Shown here: piece by piece, positions 1 through 6,925 of the stretch
Numbering within the stretch: the first letter of the stretch is position 1
Layout of the letters: each line of letters opens with the position of its first letter
Source of the DNA: Prevotella sp. UBA2850
GTDB lineage: Bacteria > Bacteroidota > Bacteroidia > Bacteroidales > Bacteroidaceae
Length of the DNA: 43,818 bases
Assembly: GCA_002350805.1 (NCBI GenBank)
Contig: DEFO01000044.1
Location: 1 to 43,818, forward strand
Reading direction: 5' to 3'
Program-made: the position numbers and the translations under genes
The notes under the pieces: model-generated
Told to the model about the DNA's origin: nothing
Database searches by the model: none
What the model saw: the letters and a program-made list of their open reading frames with translations, nothing else

Positions 1-28
1 CCTATATCAGTATAAGTCAAATTAGCAT

Positions 29-92
29 ATAATTAGGCATTAATTAGAGTGTAATTAGTCGACTAATTGCAACCTAATTAGGCATCAACACT
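29..92. repeat. AT-rich palindromic repeat, copy A
   Basis: This is an imperfect inverted repeat centred on GTCGAC (58-63). The right half (61-84) has the same layout as the other two copies in the window: a TAATTR-CAACC-like spacer and then AATTAGGCATCAA. The left half carries its GGCAT box in inverted order (36-40), so this copy is rearranged compared with those at 979-1107 and 41269-41354. It lies downstream of the minus-strand lipoprotein gene and may run beyond the window edge. Its function is unknown. Confidence 0.7.
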
Positions 93-187
93 AGTGTCTA
101 TGTTAAATAGCAGTATTCGTTCCATTCAGCAAGAGCGTAATAGCCAACTCTCTCGAAATACTTGCGCTCCATAGATCACGGGAACAG

Positions 188-223
188 GTTTTTGAAGTGA
201 ATTCCACAAATTCATTCAAAAAC
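188..223 (-). terminator. possible hairpin after the lipoprotein gene
   Basis: GTTTTTGAA at 188-196 pairs with TTCAAAAAC at 215-223, and the pairing continues inward through TGAATT/AAATTCA with one bulge. It lies 36 bases past the stop codon of the minus-strand lipoprotein gene, so it may end or protect that transcript. No clear T-run follows on the minus strand, so calling it a terminator is only a suggestion. Confidence 0.3.
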
Positions 224-258
224 TAAAGTGAGTCCCCCTGTTACATGATTTCGGTTTT

Positions 259-840
259 TTATCTTTTTTCTGTGTACTCAAACTTTATAATGCCGTTTAC
301 ATTATATGGTCGAGGAAGAGGCCTTGCGCCAGATTCTATGCTTGAGGTCTCGGTGAATCTAAGGTTGTTGAATTGCAGGGTGAGGGTTAGATTTTTTCCT
401 TCGCCCTTTTTGTCGATAACCTGTATTTTCCCGCTTGTGGCAACAAATGTGTGCCTATCAAATCCTGCAGTCATCGGGTAGAATAATTCTGCCATGAAAT
501 CGTCAGAATCCAAGATGTCACCAGCCTTGATGTCTTCGAGGAAGAAATTGTTACTGTTCTCTAATTTGTTGTAGTATTTGTAGTGGATGTATAAACTAGT
601 AAGTCCAGGGGCGTCATTAATAAGACAATAGAAGGATGGGGATTTATAGTTTGACGTTAACCCATCTGTCCAGCATACCGCTTCCGACACGGGATAAGTT
701 GTATTCTTATCTATGTTACTCAAAATCAGTTCAATGTCTTCTTTCGAATTGTCCATGTTATCGTCGCTACTCGAGCAGCTGCTCATGCCGATAGCCATCA
801 TCAGCACACCGCCCATCAGAAATAAGAAGATCTTTTTCAT
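259..840 (-). CDS. hypothetical surface-type lipoprotein
   Basis: This 193-residue protein has a lipoprotein signal peptide: K-K, a hydrophobic stretch to about residue 18, then a lipobox ending at Cys22. Ser-Ser-Ser-Asp-Asp follows the cysteine, and acidic residues just after the lipidated cysteine are typical of Bacteroidetes lipoproteins exported to the cell surface. The mature part is about 170 residues without transmembrane segments or recognised catalytic motifs, and I do not recognise the family. The gene stands alone: the next gene on this strand starts 600 bases upstream, and copies of the palindromic repeat lie on both sides. No clear TAnnTTTG promoter is visible upstream. The start at 840 puts the signal peptide at the very N-terminus. 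Confidence 0.75.
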   Translation of the reverse strand: MKKIFLFLMGGVLMMAIGMSSCSSSDDNMDNSKEDIELILSNIDKNTTYPVSEAVCWTDGLTSNYKSPSFYCLINDAPGLTSLYIHYKYYNKLENSNNFFLEDIKAGDILDSDDFMAELFYPMTAGFDRHTFVATSGKIQVIDKKGEGKNLTLTLQFNNLRFTETSSIESGARPLPRPYNVNGIIKFEYTEKR

Positions 841-978
841 ATGCCTACATATTATCTTTTTAAATTATAACACGATTCTTTGAAAAATCTTGCATGCGAG
901 TCCGTGTCTTTAACATTATTTTGTGTGTCAAAAATCACAGCAGAGATCATGGATACAGGTTTGATTTCCATGGAAATT

Positions 979-1107
979 GCAATTAATGCCTGATTATGCT
1001 CGAATTAATGCCTGATTATGCTCTAATTGATGCCTAGTTACGTTCTAATTAATGCCTGATTAGACCTTAATTGATTAACTAGTTATAGGGTAATCAGGCA
1101 TCGATTA
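979..1107. repeat. 22-bp direct repeats plus 48-bp palindrome, copy B
   Basis: Four direct copies of an AATTRATGCCTRRTTA box follow one another, with TGCCT starting at 987, 1009, 1031 and 1053, which is exactly 22 bp each time. The last box opens a 48-bp imperfect palindrome (1053-1100) centred between 1076 and 1077 that ends in the inverted box AATCAGGCA. The same layout recurs at 41269-41354 and partly at 29-92. It occupies the gap between the lipoprotein gene and the esterase gene and contains no reading frame of note. Confidence 0.85.
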
Positions 1108-1344
1108 CAAAATGCGGGTGAAGGCATCGTGACGGCAGAAAGACAAGTGTCACCAAGCATAAGCCATTATCCGTCAGGCGATAGCAAGGTTTAGTGACGA
1201 ACGAGGGCTACAGAGCTGCCGGTTTCAGGTTAACGTGAATTCGTCGAACTCACGTTAGTTAGCATTTGAACAGTTAGCTTAAAGCTCACCTCTATCTCCC
1301 CAAAGAGAGTTCCATCTTGCTTGCGAACAGAGATAAGTGGAGAG
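1108..1344. other. intergenic stretch without a gene
   Basis: I see no convincing reading frame here on either strand. Two inverted repeats are visible: GTGAC...GTCAC at about 1129-1153, and a 27-bp palindrome at 1231-1257 (TAACGTGA pairing with TCACGTTA, with TTCG/CGAA inside). The sequence CGTCGAACTCAC from this palindrome occurs again just before the esterase stop codon at about 1429-1440. It may be a degraded gene, a structured RNA or a binding site. Confidence 0.4.
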
Positions 1345-1390
1345 AAAAAAAAGAACGGCTCAGAATCTGTATCTGAAAGCCGCTCTTTTT
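1345..1390 (-). terminator. terminator of the xylan operon
   Basis: On the minus strand GAGCGGCT pairs with AGCCGTTC, extended inside by TTCAGA/TTCTGA around a short loop, and the hairpin is followed by eight T. It lies about 55 bases past the esterase stop codon, where the long minus-strand unit should end. On the plus strand the same hairpin is followed by five T, so it may work in both directions. Confidence 0.85.
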
Positions 1391-1441
1391 GTTACGTTGT
1401 ATCGCACTTGTGCGCTTCCTACTTCTTACGTCGAACTCACA

Positions 1442-3442
1442 TTACTTCTTAAACAGTTTGGGGATGAACTGGCGGAAGCAGCGGCGCCATGTGAGCCACT
1501 CGTGGTGGGTGCCGGGCGAGACATAATAGTCGGTCTTGATGCCGGCGTCGCGCAGGTTTTTCACCAGTGCCTCAGTGCCGAAGTTCTCCTCGCTGCCGCA
1601 GCTGAGATAGAGATAGTGAATCTGACGGTTGAACTCGTCGGGACGGGTGAAGATACCGTCGTAGGCGGTCTTGATGTCAAGGCCGAAGATGGCTCCGCTA
1701 AAGGCGCCCATCCAGGCGAAGGTATCGGGATGGTTGAGCACGAGGTCGAAGGTCTGATGGCCTCCCCACGACAGTCCAGCCATGGCGCGGTGGTCACGGT
1801 CGGCAAGGGTACGGAAGTGGCTGTCGACGTAAGGGATGAGGTCGTGCATCATCACCTGATAGAACGAGGCACCGTACTGGCTGAATCCCTGGCGGTTGTC
1901 GGCACCACTGGCGAAGTCGAAGGGAGCCTTCACGTCGCCGCTCTCCATGACGACAATCATAGGAACGGCCTCGCAGCTGGCAATGGCATTGTCCATGATG
2001 TGCTGCATGCGACCCTGACGGCTCCAGCCAGTCTCGTCCTCGCCCATGCCATGCTGCAGGTAGAGCACGGGGTAGCGCCGCTTGATGTTCTTCTTCTGGT
2101 CGTAGCCGGCGGGGGTGTAGACCATGGCGTGGCGCCACTCACCGGTGGACGAGGCATAATAGTAGAGGCTGCGCACCTCTCCGTGGTCGACGCCCTGTTG
2201 CGGACGGTAGTAGTCGCCCTCGGGGCCCTCGGGTATCTCAATACCGCCAGCCTGACGGTTGCAGCCGAAGAAGGTCTCGGTGGCGGGGTCGATGAAGTTG
2301 ACACCTCCAATATTGATGAAATAGTAGTGGAAGCCCACCACCAGCGGGTCGGTGACAGCCATCCAACCGCCCTTGCCGTCGGGCTGCATGTCGTATTTCT
2401 TCCCACAGATGTCGAGCACCACCTTGCGGGCCTCGGGAGCCACCACACGAAAATAGGCGCGGCGGTCTTTGCCTACCTTCGGGAACTGGTTGCCTGGGAT
2501 GGTGGTCTCGGCAACGACGGCATCGTCGGGCACCTGGACGGGCTGAGGCATGTCGATATGGGGACGTACGGGCTCATAGCCCAGGAAACGGGCGACGGCC
2601 TCGCCGTAGCGGCAGCCCAGCTCGCGGTAGCCGGCGGCATCGAAATGCAGGCGGTCGGGACCGTTGGTGCAGCCATCCGACGAGATGACCTGTGAGGTGT
2701 GGACGGTCTGCGGCAGTTCGTCGATCTGTTTCTTACAACCGATGCAGACACCCTTGCCGTCGGCCTGCACTATCTGGCCGGCATAGAGGTTCACCTCCTC
2801 GGGCTTGAGGTGCAGGTCGCTACAGAGGTTATCGTAGACACGCTGTACCTTGGCAGCCCACTCGGGGTCGCCGGTGTTCGACTCGCCCTGGTGCATGAGG
2901 ATGCCCTTGATGACACCCTCTTTCTGGGCTTTGCGGGCCAGGATGACCAGCCGCTCGTAGGGATTGTTGTCGTAGGCCTCGAGCATGCCCTTCATCCAGC
3001 CGGGGGCCTCGGTCTTGACATAGCCGGCTATCTTGTCTTTCATGAAGCCCTCGATCTTGATACCGCCGATGGCTACATGGATGACACCTATCTTGATATG
3101 CTCAGGCAGGGACGCCACGAGCGTACGGCCGAACCAGTCGGCAGGTGTCAGACCGGTATTGGGACGGCAGAGAGGCGGCACAGCCTCGCACCACTCGCCC
3201 ATCTTACGACCTCGCTGCGGGTCGTCGACGGCTGACATGAGCAGAAAGCGCGGCCCGGGACTCACCAGGTCTTGTGCTTCGGGACGGGCAGCACCTTCCA
3301 TGTTCGACTGTCCGAAACAGAGGAAGATATAGAAATTAGGGTCTACCTCAGCGCTGGCGCCTAAAGGCAGAAAGAAGGTCAGGCACAACGGCAATAGCAG
3401 CTTTGCCATTTTGTGAATGCGGGGAAAGGATAGAGTATTCAT
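1442..3442 (-). CDS. two-domain xylan esterase (CE6-like SGNH domain plus CE1-like domain)
   Basis: This 666-residue exported protein has two esterase domains. The first (about 34-285) is of the SASA/CE6 type, with GQSNMEG (Ser46), HQGESN and a final D-R-L-H-F-D block. A small E-set-like beta domain follows (about 315-410). The third part (about 430-666) is a CE1 alpha/beta hydrolase with HGMGEDE, the nucleophile motif GLSWGG (Ser558) and a C-terminal H-H-E. Such enzymes remove acetyl or feruloyl groups from xylan; which domain does which cannot be read from the sequence. The start at 3442 was chosen because a type I signal peptide (cut after Ala31) follows. The frame continues upstream to 3541, but that part is made of seven-base repeats. 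A start at 3409 is also possible. It is the last gene of the xylan unit. Confidence 0.88.
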   Translation of the reverse strand: MNTLSFPRIHKMAKLLLPLCLTFFLPLGASAEVDPNFYIFLCFGQSNMEGAARPEAQDLVSPGPRFLLMSAVDDPQRGRKMGEWCEAVPPLCRPNTGLTPADWFGRTLVASLPEHIKIGVIHVAIGGIKIEGFMKDKIAGYVKTEAPGWMKGMLEAYDNNPYERLVILARKAQKEGVIKGILMHQGESNTGDPEWAAKVQRVYDNLCSDLHLKPEEVNLYAGQIVQADGKGVCIGCKKQIDELPQTVHTSQVISSDGCTNGPDRLHFDAAGYRELGCRYGEAVARFLGYEPVRPHIDMPQPVQVPDDAVVAETTIPGNQFPKVGKDRRAYFRVVAPEARKVVLDICGKKYDMQPDGKGGWMAVTDPLVVGFHYYFINIGGVNFIDPATETFFGCNRQAGGIEIPEGPEGDYYRPQQGVDHGEVRSLYYYASSTGEWRHAMVYTPAGYDQKKNIKRRYPVLYLQHGMGEDETGWSRQGRMQHIMDNAIASCEAVPMIVVMESGDVKAPFDFASGADNRQGFSQYGASFYQVMMHDLIPYVDSHFRTLADRDHRAMAGLSWGGHQTFDLVLNHPDTFAWMGAFSGAIFGLDIKTAYDGIFTRPDEFNRQIHYLYLSCGSEENFGTEALVKNLRDAGIKTDYYVSPGTHHEWLTWRRCFRQFIPKLFKK

Positions 3443-3458
3443 GTTGACTTTTTTTAGT

Positions 3459-3526
3459 GAAAAGTGACGAGTGAGAAGTATCAGGAGTTTGGACAAGTGA
3501 GAAGTGACAAGTGAGAAGTGACAAGT
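3459..3526. repeat. seven-base repeat array (GANAAGT)
   Basis: Eight units of GAnAAGT or GACGAGT run head to tail: three at 3459-3479, an interruption of 12 bases, then five at 3492-3526 alternating GACAAGT and GAGAAGT. The array lies directly upstream of the esterase start and probably forms part of its leader. Five other arrays in the window share the seven-base period. Confidence 0.8.
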
Positions 3527-3559
3527 GTGATTACCACTCAATCTTGTTCTCCATCTTCA

Positions 3560-3606
3560 GGGGTAACCGCCCCTCCCCTCATAGGGGAGGTTGGGTAGGG
3601 TCTTTT
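3560..3606. repeat. GC-rich REP-like element, copy 1
   Basis: It contains the perfect hairpin CCTCCCCT-CAT-AGGGGAGG followed by GGTTGGGTAGGGTCTTTT. A 22-base part (3584-3605) agrees at 19 positions with 27096-27117. It looks like a dispersed extragenic palindromic element, placed between the GH10 and esterase genes. Confidence 0.6.
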
Positions 3607-3618
3607 CAGTTGATGAAA

Positions 3619-3646
3619 GAGCCCGAATCTTCACAGACTCAGGCTC
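3619..3646 (-). terminator. weak hairpin between xylanase and esterase genes
   Basis: On the minus strand GAGCCTGA pairs with TCGGGCTC (one G-T pair) around an 11-12 base loop, and is followed by CTTTC. It lies about 50 bases past the GH10 stop codon. The T-run is short, so it may reduce rather than stop transcription into the esterase gene, or only stabilise the upstream message. Confidence 0.4.
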
Positions 3647-3694
3647 CGACACATGTAAAGTTCTAAAAATTACCCTGTGCAAAGGATAATGCGT

Positions 3695-5860
3695 TTACTT
3701 ACCGCTCAGACCGTCGGCAAAGCCGGCATAGGTGTGCTTGCGGTAGTAGTTCAAATCCCACAGTCCGATAGGACAGTTGGCACGCCATCCGCTATTAGCG
3801 GGACTGTCGGTGGCAGCCCACTGGCAGATGCCCCACTGCTGTGCTGCAGGGATGATCTCGAGATACTTAGAGACGACAAACTGGTAGAGGTCTGCCATGG
3901 CATGGTGCTGCTCCTCGGTGACATCGGAGGTGTTGACATTGTTGCCATTGGCATCGACCAGACCCATGTCGAGCTCACTGATACGCACGAGCTTGCCAGT
4001 GGCAGCCATGAGTTTGAGCATCTCGACGATGGCATTCTTCTTGCTCTCCTGCGTCTGCGGGTTCATGTAGCAAGAGATGTGCATCTGCGAGCCAATACCG
4101 TCGATCTTCGTCACACCATCGGCCTCCCAGCGCTCAATCCACTTGATGAGGCTCTTCAGCTTGCGGTTGCCGTCCCAGTCGCTCTCGAGGTTATAGTCGT
4201 TGATGAACAGTTTGATGTCCTGAGGACCATACTCACGAGCCAGGCGCACGGCTGTGCGTACATAGTCGATGTCGCCCAGGTAGTCTTGCCAGTAGAAGTT
4301 GTTGCTGTCATCCTCAGAGCCTGTGCTGTGCTGCAGGGCATAGACACCCTCGCTGTCGGGATTGCCGCCCGAGATGGCCTCGTTGACCACATCCCAAGCC
4401 TTGACCTTACCGTCGCAGGCTTCCATCATGCCCTTGATCCAGCGGCCCATGGCCCATGTCAGGGTGTCCTTCTTCTCTTCGTCGGTGAGGGGGATAGAGT
4501 TGAGTTTCACCACCTTGCACACTCTCAGCGAGTAGAAGTCAAGGGTAGCATCGGCAGTCTGTGGCTTCAGAATCACGTCGTAGTTCTTGCTGGGGCTGCC
4601 GGTGAGTCCCGGGAAGGGGAGCTTATAGGTCTTGCGGCCTGCCTCCACGGGGATAGCAGCAGTAAAGTTCTGCGCATCGCCACCCCATCCGTTCTGCACG
4701 GTGAGCTGAATGCCAGAGGCAGCCTTGTCCGAAGCCATGTCGACATAGAACACATAGTCGCCCTCGTCGAGTTGGTTGTTGCCACCAGGCACCACGAAGA
4801 ACTGGCTCCAGCCGCCTGTGGGCACGAAGTGGAGGGCACCGTTCTGGATGGGCGGTTCGCAACCCATGGGATAGTGGGGGAAGCCGCCGTCGGGCTTGTC
4901 CTCGTAGGTGTAGAAGTTGACTTCCTGCTCCACCTCAACAGCGGGAGACTCGAGCTTGTAGAACTCTATCTTCTTCACGTCGAGGGTTGCATCGGCCGTC
5001 TGAGGCTTCAGGATTACATCGTAGTTGGCACTGGGCGCGGCGGTGATACCGGGCAACTGCAGTTCGTAGACCTTGTCGCCAGCCTCGACGGGCACAGCCA
5101 GGGTGATGTTCTGAGCATCGCCACCCCATCCGTTCTGGATGGTCAGCTGAACACCGGCAGCCTCCTTGTTGGAAGTCATATAGAGGCGGATGAGGTAGTT
5201 ACCCTCAGTGAGCGCATTGTTGCCACCGGGCAGGATGAAGAACTGGCTCCAGGCGCCTGTGGGCACGAAGTGGAGGGCACCGTTGACGATGGGCGGTTCG
5301 CAACCCATGGGATAGTGGGGGAAGGGACCGTCGGGCTTGTCCTCGTAAGAATAAGAAGAGATGAGTGTCTCGATGAGGGCATCTGGGTCGATGTCGAGTT
5401 CCTTGTCTTTCAACAGGCTGTTGAGCCACTTCACGGGCTGCTGGGCGTGCCAGGCCAGTGTGTGGCCATAAACCGAGAGTCCGGCCTCGGTGGCCATGCT
5501 CACATAGTCGGTGACCGACGAGAAGTTCATCTCACCCTTTTCGTTGACGCACGAGGCCATCTTCATGGCATTGCCGGCCACGGTCTCGTCGAAGTTTGAA
5601 TTGGTCAGGCCATACACCAGTTCCTGCTTCAGGTAGTCGCTGACGGTGGTACCCACGCCCAGCTTGAAGTTAGGATACTTGCTGCGGTCTACATAGTTCT
5701 TCAGAGGCTCATAGTTGTCCAGATAGCTATATTGCTCCTGCTTATCAGGACGTCCCATCTCATAGCTCTGGTCGAACCGGTCGGCACACGAGCTGATGAG
5801 TGCTGCCATGGCCAATGCCATGCAGAGAGACACAGAGACTTTTATTTTCTTTGTAATCAT
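3695..5860 (-). CDS. xyn10C: GH10 endo-xylanase with two CBMs inserted in the catalytic domain
   Basis: This 721-residue lipoprotein has a lipobox ending in S-S-C near residue 25. The GH10 barrel starts at about residue 42 (LGVGTTVSDYL, then GHTLAWH). It is interrupted at about residues 165-455 by two CBM4-like beta-sandwich modules, then resumes with WDVVNEA (acid/base Glu494) and ISELDMG (nucleophile Glu629). Tandem CBMs inside GH10 are known from Prevotella and Bacteroides xylan loci, where the enzyme is surface-exposed and makes the first endo-cuts. The start at 5860 (ATG) gives the signal peptide; an upstream TTG at 5884 is less likely. The gene follows xusE by 32 bases, the order known in Prevotella bryantii. 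The two CBM copies are almost identical over part of their DNA. Confidence 0.93.
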   Translation of the reverse strand: MITKKIKVSVSLCMALAMAALISSCADRFDQSYEMGRPDKQEQYSYLDNYEPLKNYVDRSKYPNFKLGVGTTVSDYLKQELVYGLTNSNFDETVAGNAMKMASCVNEKGEMNFSSVTDYVSMATEAGLSVYGHTLAWHAQQPVKWLNSLLKDKELDIDPDALIETLISSYSYEDKPDGPFPHYPMGCEPPIVNGALHFVPTGAWSQFFILPGGNNALTEGNYLIRLYMTSNKEAAGVQLTIQNGWGGDAQNITLAVPVEAGDKVYELQLPGITAAPSANYDVILKPQTADATLDVKKIEFYKLESPAVEVEQEVNFYTYEDKPDGGFPHYPMGCEPPIQNGALHFVPTGGWSQFFVVPGGNNQLDEGDYVFYVDMASDKAASGIQLTVQNGWGGDAQNFTAAIPVEAGRKTYKLPFPGLTGSPSKNYDVILKPQTADATLDFYSLRVCKVVKLNSIPLTDEEKKDTLTWAMGRWIKGMMEACDGKVKAWDVVNEAISGGNPDSEGVYALQHSTGSEDDSNNFYWQDYLGDIDYVRTAVRLAREYGPQDIKLFINDYNLESDWDGNRKLKSLIKWIERWEADGVTKIDGIGSQMHISCYMNPQTQESKKNAIVEMLKLMAATGKLVRISELDMGLVDANGNNVNTSDVTEEQHHAMADLYQFVVSKYLEIIPAAQQWGICQWAATDSPANSGWRANCPIGLWDLNYYRKHTYAGFADGLSGK
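4796..5347. repeat. near-identical DNA in the two CBM modules
   Basis: The 111 bases at 4796-4906 and at 5237-5347 differ at only a few positions, and the period is 441 bp (147 codons, in frame). They encode the N-terminal part of each CBM (PHYPMGCEPP, FVPTG.WSQFF). The outer parts of the modules have diverged more, which suggests gene conversion or strong selection on the binding face. Confidence 0.85.
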
Positions 5861-5890
5861 AATTATCAATTTCTTAATTGTCAATTATCA
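5861..5890. repeat. short seven-base repeat array (GANAATT)
   Basis: On the minus strand the bases just before the GH10 start read GATAATT-GACAATT-AAGAAATT-GATAATT, which is seven-base periodic with one eight-base unit. It forms most of the gap between xusE and the GH10 gene. Confidence 0.5.
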
Positions 5891-5892
5891 CT

Positions 5893-6894
5893 TCATTTCA
5901 CGTAGGTGGCTGAGAACTCCTCGAACTTCACACCGCTGCGCTGCCATACCAGCCGCTCGTGCTTGGTCAGCTTGTTGCCGCCGCCAAAGTCGACAGTGTA
6001 GTTGAGCTCCATGGCGTCGCGGTCTTTGTTACCCCACGATTTCTTCTCAGCATCGTCGCCCCAAGAGCCACTGCCCGTGACTGACACACCGTCGGTGAGC
6101 GAGCTGATGGTGCACTTGTCGCTGCCGTCGAAGGTGAGCAGCATGTCGGCTGTGAAGGTCTTGTCCTTGCCGTCGTCGCCCTTACCCACCATCGAAACGG
6201 TGTAGACCGACTGATTCAGTCCGCGGGTCTTGATTTCCACGGTGCCAGCCTTCTCGATATTGTCGGTGCTGGTAGTGCCGTGGGTCAGCCAGAAGCCAGA
6301 GTACTTGTTCTGGAACTTCACGCAATAGAGCACATAGTCTTTCGGTGTGACATCCCACACAGAAGCGTCGGTGCGTACGGCTGTAGCGCCTTCCTTCAGT
6401 GTTCCGGTGAAGATATGGTCAAAACCGCTCTGACTGGTCATCACCACAGGAATGACATAGGTATTCTTCACGGCATCGGGGTCGTTGAAGAAGGCGTCGG
6501 TGAGCTGCACGTCGGTCTTTCCGTTGAATGTGCCGTTGAAGGCCAGGTTGGTGGTCGACAGGGTGTAGTAGCTCTCGGGCATCGCCTTGACAGGTGTGCC
6601 GTCGGCAAAGGTCAGGTTGTTGACCAGTGAATTGTCGACCGCGATCTGCACCGAACCGTCGCTGCCATTATACGATCCGCCGAAGGTGGCCTGAATCTGA
6701 CACTTATGCTGCTTGTCGAGCGTAGTGTCGTACTCATCGTCACCCAGCACAATGGTGCGCACGGGTGTCTGATAGGCGAAATAGACCGTTGTGCCTCCCT
6801 CGAAATCGTCGAACTCTTGGTCACCATTCTCACATGCTGTGAAGGCCATGCCCGACAGCAGGAATGTGAACGCATATAATATTTTCTTGTTCAT
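5893..6894 (-). CDS. xusE: surface xylan-binding lipoprotein (XusE-like, DUF1735 type)
   Basis: The 333-residue protein has a lipoprotein signal peptide ending in T-A-C-E (Cys21), followed by acidic residues, which fits export to the cell surface. The N-terminal 30-170 region resembles the DUF1735/BT_3987-like Ig fold of surface glycan-binding proteins. The C-terminal half (about 185-333) looks like a beta-barrel or lipocalin-like binding domain (DUF5627 type) with WLTHGT and ERLVWQRSG. No catalytic motif is seen. The place between SusD and the GH10 enzyme is that of xusE in Prevotella bryantii. The likely job is to hold xylan chains at the surface next to the two SusCD pairs. The family assignment is from pattern and position only. 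Confidence 0.75.
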   Translation of the reverse strand: MNKKILYAFTFLLSGMAFTACENGDQEFDDFEGGTTVYFAYQTPVRTIVLGDDEYDTTLDKQHKCQIQATFGGSYNGSDGSVQIAVDNSLVNNLTFADGTPVKAMPESYYTLSTTNLAFNGTFNGKTDVQLTDAFFNDPDAVKNTYVIPVVMTSQSGFDHIFTGTLKEGATAVRTDASVWDVTPKDYVLYCVKFQNKYSGFWLTHGTTSTDNIEKAGTVEIKTRGLNQSVYTVSMVGKGDDGKDKTFTADMLLTFDGSDKCTISSLTDGVSVTGSGSWGDDAEKKSWGNKDRDAMELNYTVDFGGGNKLTKHERLVWQRSGVKFEEFSATYVK

Positions 6895-6925
6895 AGTGTT
6901 TTAGAATTTTACATTGTTGCCTTGA

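Noticed and set aside
98..172. Minus-strand frame of 24 codons starting MERKYFERVGYY
   Set aside because: It starts with ATG and has plausible residues, but it is very short, has no ribosome binding site, and a stop codon lies six bases upstream. It is perhaps a gene remnant; not enough to call a gene.
979..1107. 22-bp repeats as CRISPR or as replication iterons
   Set aside because: The units follow without variable spacers, so not CRISPR. No replication protein gene or DnaA boxes lie near any of the three copies, so an origin is not supported.
1337..2695. Long plus-strand open frames opposite the esterase, xylanase, SusD, SusC and peptidase genes
   Set aside because: They run antisense to clearly recognised genes, have Val/Ala/Gly/His-rich content typical of antisense frames of GC-rich genes, and match no family.
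3443..3541. Upstream extension of the esterase frame to 3541
   Set aside because: The added residues are coded by the seven-base repeat array and would bury the signal peptide; the start at 3442 is far more likely.
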